Source of the DNA: DATKYV01 sp035528275
GTDB lineage: Bacteria; Acidobacteriota; Terriglobia; UBA7540
Assembly: GCA_035528275.1 (NCBI GenBank)
Contig: DATKYV010000163.1
Coordinates: forward strand, 1-6,785
Length of the DNA: 6,785 nucleotides
Direction of reading: 5' to 3'
Shown: piece by piece, positions 4,565-6,785 of the stretch
Position numbering within the stretch: the stretch's first letter is position 1
Layout of the letters: every line of letters starts with the position of its first letter
Notes under the pieces: model-generated
The model's input: the letters and a program-made list of their open reading frames with translations, nothing else
Database searches by the model: none
Told to the model about the DNA's origin: nothing
Program-made: the position numbers and the translations under genes

Positions 4565-6785
4565 CTACTTGCTCTTCATGACGTACACGCCGTCCCAATC
4601 TTCCTCGGGTGGCGTTTCAATCAGGTCCCAGCAGCGCTGGATAAAGACTCGCGTCGGCCCGTCATCGGGGTAGTCGCGGAGCAGTTCTCCAAACTGCCCG
4701 ATGGCGGTCTCCCACTGGCCGCTCCGATAAGCCTCCAAGGCTTCGTGGAAGCGATCCAGCAGGTTTCGGAAACGTTCGCCGTCCCCGACTCGGCCAAGAA
4801 GTTCATAGATCGTGACGGGTTTTGTCTTCCCCTTCACCCGAATCAAATCGAGTTCTCGTGACACAACCTGATCGCTGACGATCTGGTGCGTGTTCTCGCT
4901 CACGATGAGGCGGGTTCCGAACTGCTTGTTCAATCCCTCCAAGCGCGAAGCCAGATTCACGTTGTCGCCCATGATGGTGAAATTGAAGCGGCGCCGGGAA
5001 CCCATGTTGCCCACCAGCATTGGCCCCGTATGAACACCGATTCCGATGTTGATGCGCGGACGGCCTTCCGACTCCCATTTCCTCTGCAGCACGGCCAGGG
5101 TATCGAGCATCTCCAGGGCGGCGTGGCAGGCGCGCTGGGCGTGATCCAGTTGGGGATAAGGCGCCCCCCAGAAGGCCATGATGGCGTCCCCGATGTATTT
5201 GTCGAGGGTGCCCCAGCTTCGAAAGATAACTTCGGTCATTTCGGAGAGGTATTCGTTCAACAGGTCCACCAACGCGCCGGGTGACATCCCCTCGGAAATG
5301 GACGTGAAACCACGAATGTCGGCGAACATGGCCGTGAGGACCTTTTCCTCACCGCCCAGACGCAGCAAATCCGGCTGCTGGAGGAGCTGGTTGATGACGC
5401 TGGGTGCCACGTACTGCTGGAAAACCCCGTGCATTTTCTTCTTCTCGCGCTCTTCAAAGAAGAAGCGGTAACTGACGATGCCTGCGTAGTTGACGGTCAG
5501 GGTGGCGGTGGGAAGAAACGCCGCAATCCAGATTTTCTGCGTGTCAAACAGGTAGTAAGCCAGCCACAAGAAGAACCCCAGGAAAACGATGAGGACCGCC
5601 GTGGCGCGGACGGAGGGAACGACACTCAGCAGGATGCCCGCCCCCAGGCTGAAGAGCAGGATGAATCCGATGTCGATGAGGTTCTCGCGCAGGCCACGCC
5701 GCAGAAAGTCGCCGTGGAGAAGGTTCTCAATGAAGTTCGCGTGGACCTCGACGCCCGGATAGGCTTCGGTCTGAAACGGCGTGACCGCCATGTCGGCAAT
5801 TCCGGTCGCTGTGGGCCCGAACAATACCAGGCGGTCCTTGAACAAGGCGGGGTTGAGCTTGCCCTGGACGACGTCGGCCAACGAGTACGTGGGAAATGTT
5901 CGCGCCGGCCCGTGAAAGTTGATCTGCACGAACCCATGGGGATCGGTGGGGATGGCAAAGGGGCCGAAATCGATCCGCTCCAGCCCGTTGGGATTGAAGA
6001 TCACCGCCACCTGGTCTAAGGATCGGTCGGTGTACGCCAGCGCCGCAGCAATATCCAGCGAAGGATAGAAACTGTCCCCAAAGCGGATGACGGCGGGTTC
6101 ACGCCTCACCACGCCGTCCCGATCGGGAAGAACGTTGAAGTACCCGAAGTTCTTCGCGTACAGAGCAAACCTGGGCAGGTTGGGAGAAATCCCCTCGTAG
6201 ACCGGCCCCTCGAACTTGCCGGCATACTGGGGATTGATAATCTGGGGGTAGGCCTGAAACGAAAGGTAGTTCAAGAACTCAGCAACCAGCTCCTGATTCT
6301 GCTCCCGGGTTTCCGACGCCGGCAGGAAGAAATATCCGAGGATGGCGTTGGGGAAACGGGAAAGAGCATCCTCAAATTTCTGGTCGTTGTCGGCGTCCTC
6401 CTCCATCCTGGAAAGTTCATGTTGGAAGTGCGGATCGCTTTCCACCCGCTGTGCGCTGGCGTCGTACTCCTTTCTGATCGTCCGCAGGGCCTGTAACGCG
6501 GAATTCTGATCGGGCTGCGAGAAGTTGATGTCCAAAGCGATGACCTTGGCCCCCGCTTCTCGCACGAAGTCCACGGCCTCAGCGAAATGGCGGCGGGGGA
6601 AAGGCCACCGGCCCAGGACGTCCTGACTCTTCTGGTCTATGGCGACGATGACCACCGTGGGACTCGGGTTGCGCGGACCGCGAAGCTTGAAGCGCATGTC
6701 GAGGGTCCGCAACTCGATGTCCGCCAGGAATTGAAGCATGGGTTCGGGACGGGAGGCCAGGTAGAGAGCCATGTATAGACCCAGA
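4565..6785 (-). CDS. CHASE2-domain class III adenylate cyclase, membrane-bound (5' end beyond right edge)
   Basis: Makes cAMP from ATP in response to an extracytoplasmic signal. Numbering from the first ATG in the window (6772), 735 residues. Residues about 18-350 form a CHASE2 sensor, with ELRTLDMRFKLRG (20-32), VVIVAID (40-46) and LGRWPFPRRHF (53-63). Three membrane helices follow (about 364-384, 388-408, 412-437), then a charged linker and a class III cyclase domain (about 475-657). Catalytic residues are all present: metal Asp485 (FADIRGFT) and Asp529 (KYIGDA), substrate-selecting Lys525 and Thr599, the Lys/Thr pair of class IIIb adenylate cyclases, and transition-state Asn606 and Arg610 (NVNLASR). 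Residues about 668-720 look like a TPR-type helical tail. A Glu/Asp/Arg-rich helical stretch (92-140) interrupts the CHASE2 domain. The frame is open beyond 6772 (codons reading LGLY), no ribosome site precedes that ATG, and CHASE2 proteins normally have a first membrane helix just before the domain, so the true start is probably outside the window. Confidence 0.93.
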   Translation of the reverse strand, partial: LGLYMALYLASRPEPMLQFLADIELRTLDMRFKLRGPRNPSPTVVIVAIDQKSQDVLGRWPFPRRHFAEAVDFVREAGAKVIALDINFSQPDQNSALQALRTIRKEYDASAQRVESDPHFQHELSRMEEDADNDQKFEDALSRFPNAILGYFFLPASETREQNQELVAEFLNYLSFQAYPQIINPQYAGKFEGPVYEGISPNLPRFALYAKNFGYFNVLPDRDGVVRREPAVIRFGDSFYPSLDIAAALAYTDRSLDQVAVIFNPNGLERIDFGPFAIPTDPHGFVQINFHGPARTFPTYSLADVVQGKLNPALFKDRLVLFGPTATGIADMAVTPFQTEAYPGVEVHANFIENLLHGDFLRRGLRENLIDIGFILLFSLGAGILLSVVPSVRATAVLIVFLGFFLWLAYYLFDTQKIWIAAFLPTATLTVNYAGIVSYRFFFEEREKKKMHGVFQQYVAPSVINQLLQQPDLLRLGGEEKVLTAMFADIRGFTSISEGMSPGALVDLLNEYLSEMTEVIFRSWGTLDKYIGDAIMAFWGAPYPQLDHAQRACHAALEMLDTLAVLQRKWESEGRPRINIGIGVHTGPMLVGNMGSRRRFNFTIMGDNVNLASRLEGLNKQFGTRLIVSENTHQIVSDQVVSRELDLIRVKGKTKPVTIYELLGRVGDGERFRNLLDRFHEALEAYRSGQWETAIGQFGELLRDYPDDGPTRVFIQRCWDLIETPPEEDWDGVYVMKSK

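Noticed and set aside
3747..4598. Minus-strand open frame of 283 codons antisense to the MFS gene
   Set aside because: Low-complexity, charged translation without motifs, lying opposite a clear transporter; treated as a composition shadow.
5429..6019. Plus-strand frame of 196 codons antisense to the cyclase
   Set aside because: It lies opposite the membrane and CHASE2 coding region, is Asp/Glu/Arg-rich without motifs, and fits a coding shadow.
1..6785. A defence system, mobile element, CRISPR array or RNA gene
   Set aside because: I looked for transposase, recombinase, nuclease and reverse transcriptase motifs, regular direct repeats with spacers, and tRNA or rRNA-like segments, and found none.

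Overview
The window looks like a chromosomal stretch from a GC-rich bacterium (roughly 60% G+C by eye). A CHASE2-type adenylate cyclase, a two-domain GNAT acetyltransferase and an oxalate/formate-antiporter-like MFS carrier are typical of free-living soil or sediment lineages such as Acidobacteria, Deltaproteobacteria or Rokubacteria. The phylum is an inference from gene content only. I see no rRNA, tRNA, CRISPR array, insertion sequence or phage gene.

Layout. A leftward gene of unknown function starts near 204 and runs off the left edge. An intergenic stretch of about 250 bases (205-455) follows, carrying a short perfect hairpin, a possible extended -10 promoter and a repeated CTTCA motif that ends in a 12-bp palindrome touching the next start codon. 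Then comes a small helix-turn-helix (XRE-like) regulator at 456-926. After a 107-base gap with inverted repeats and another extended -10-like sequence, a compact rightward group runs from 1034 to 4526: a dihydroorotate-dehydrogenase-like flavoprotein, a tandem-GNAT acetyltransferase 6 bases downstream, and an MFS transporter whose start overlaps the acetyltransferase stop by 8 bases. Only 38 bases separate the MFS stop from the stop of a convergent, leftward CHASE2-class III adenylate cyclase. That frame stays open to the right edge, so its N-terminus is probably missing.

How the parts may work together. The tight packing of 1034-4526 argues for co-transcription and suggests a shared small-molecule job: import or export by the carrier, redox by the flavoprotein, acyl transfer by the acetyltransferase. 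No pyrimidine-pathway gene is beside the flavoprotein, and it lacks the Cys-containing active-site loop of true dihydroorotate dehydrogenases, so its substrate is open. The XRE-like protein is a plausible local or self regulator. The cyclase is a separate transcription unit that should turn an extracytoplasmic signal into cAMP.

Nothing here proves a new biological system. The most notable items are the atypical flavoprotein and its operon, the operator-like architecture at the regulator start, and the unrecognised gene at the left edge.
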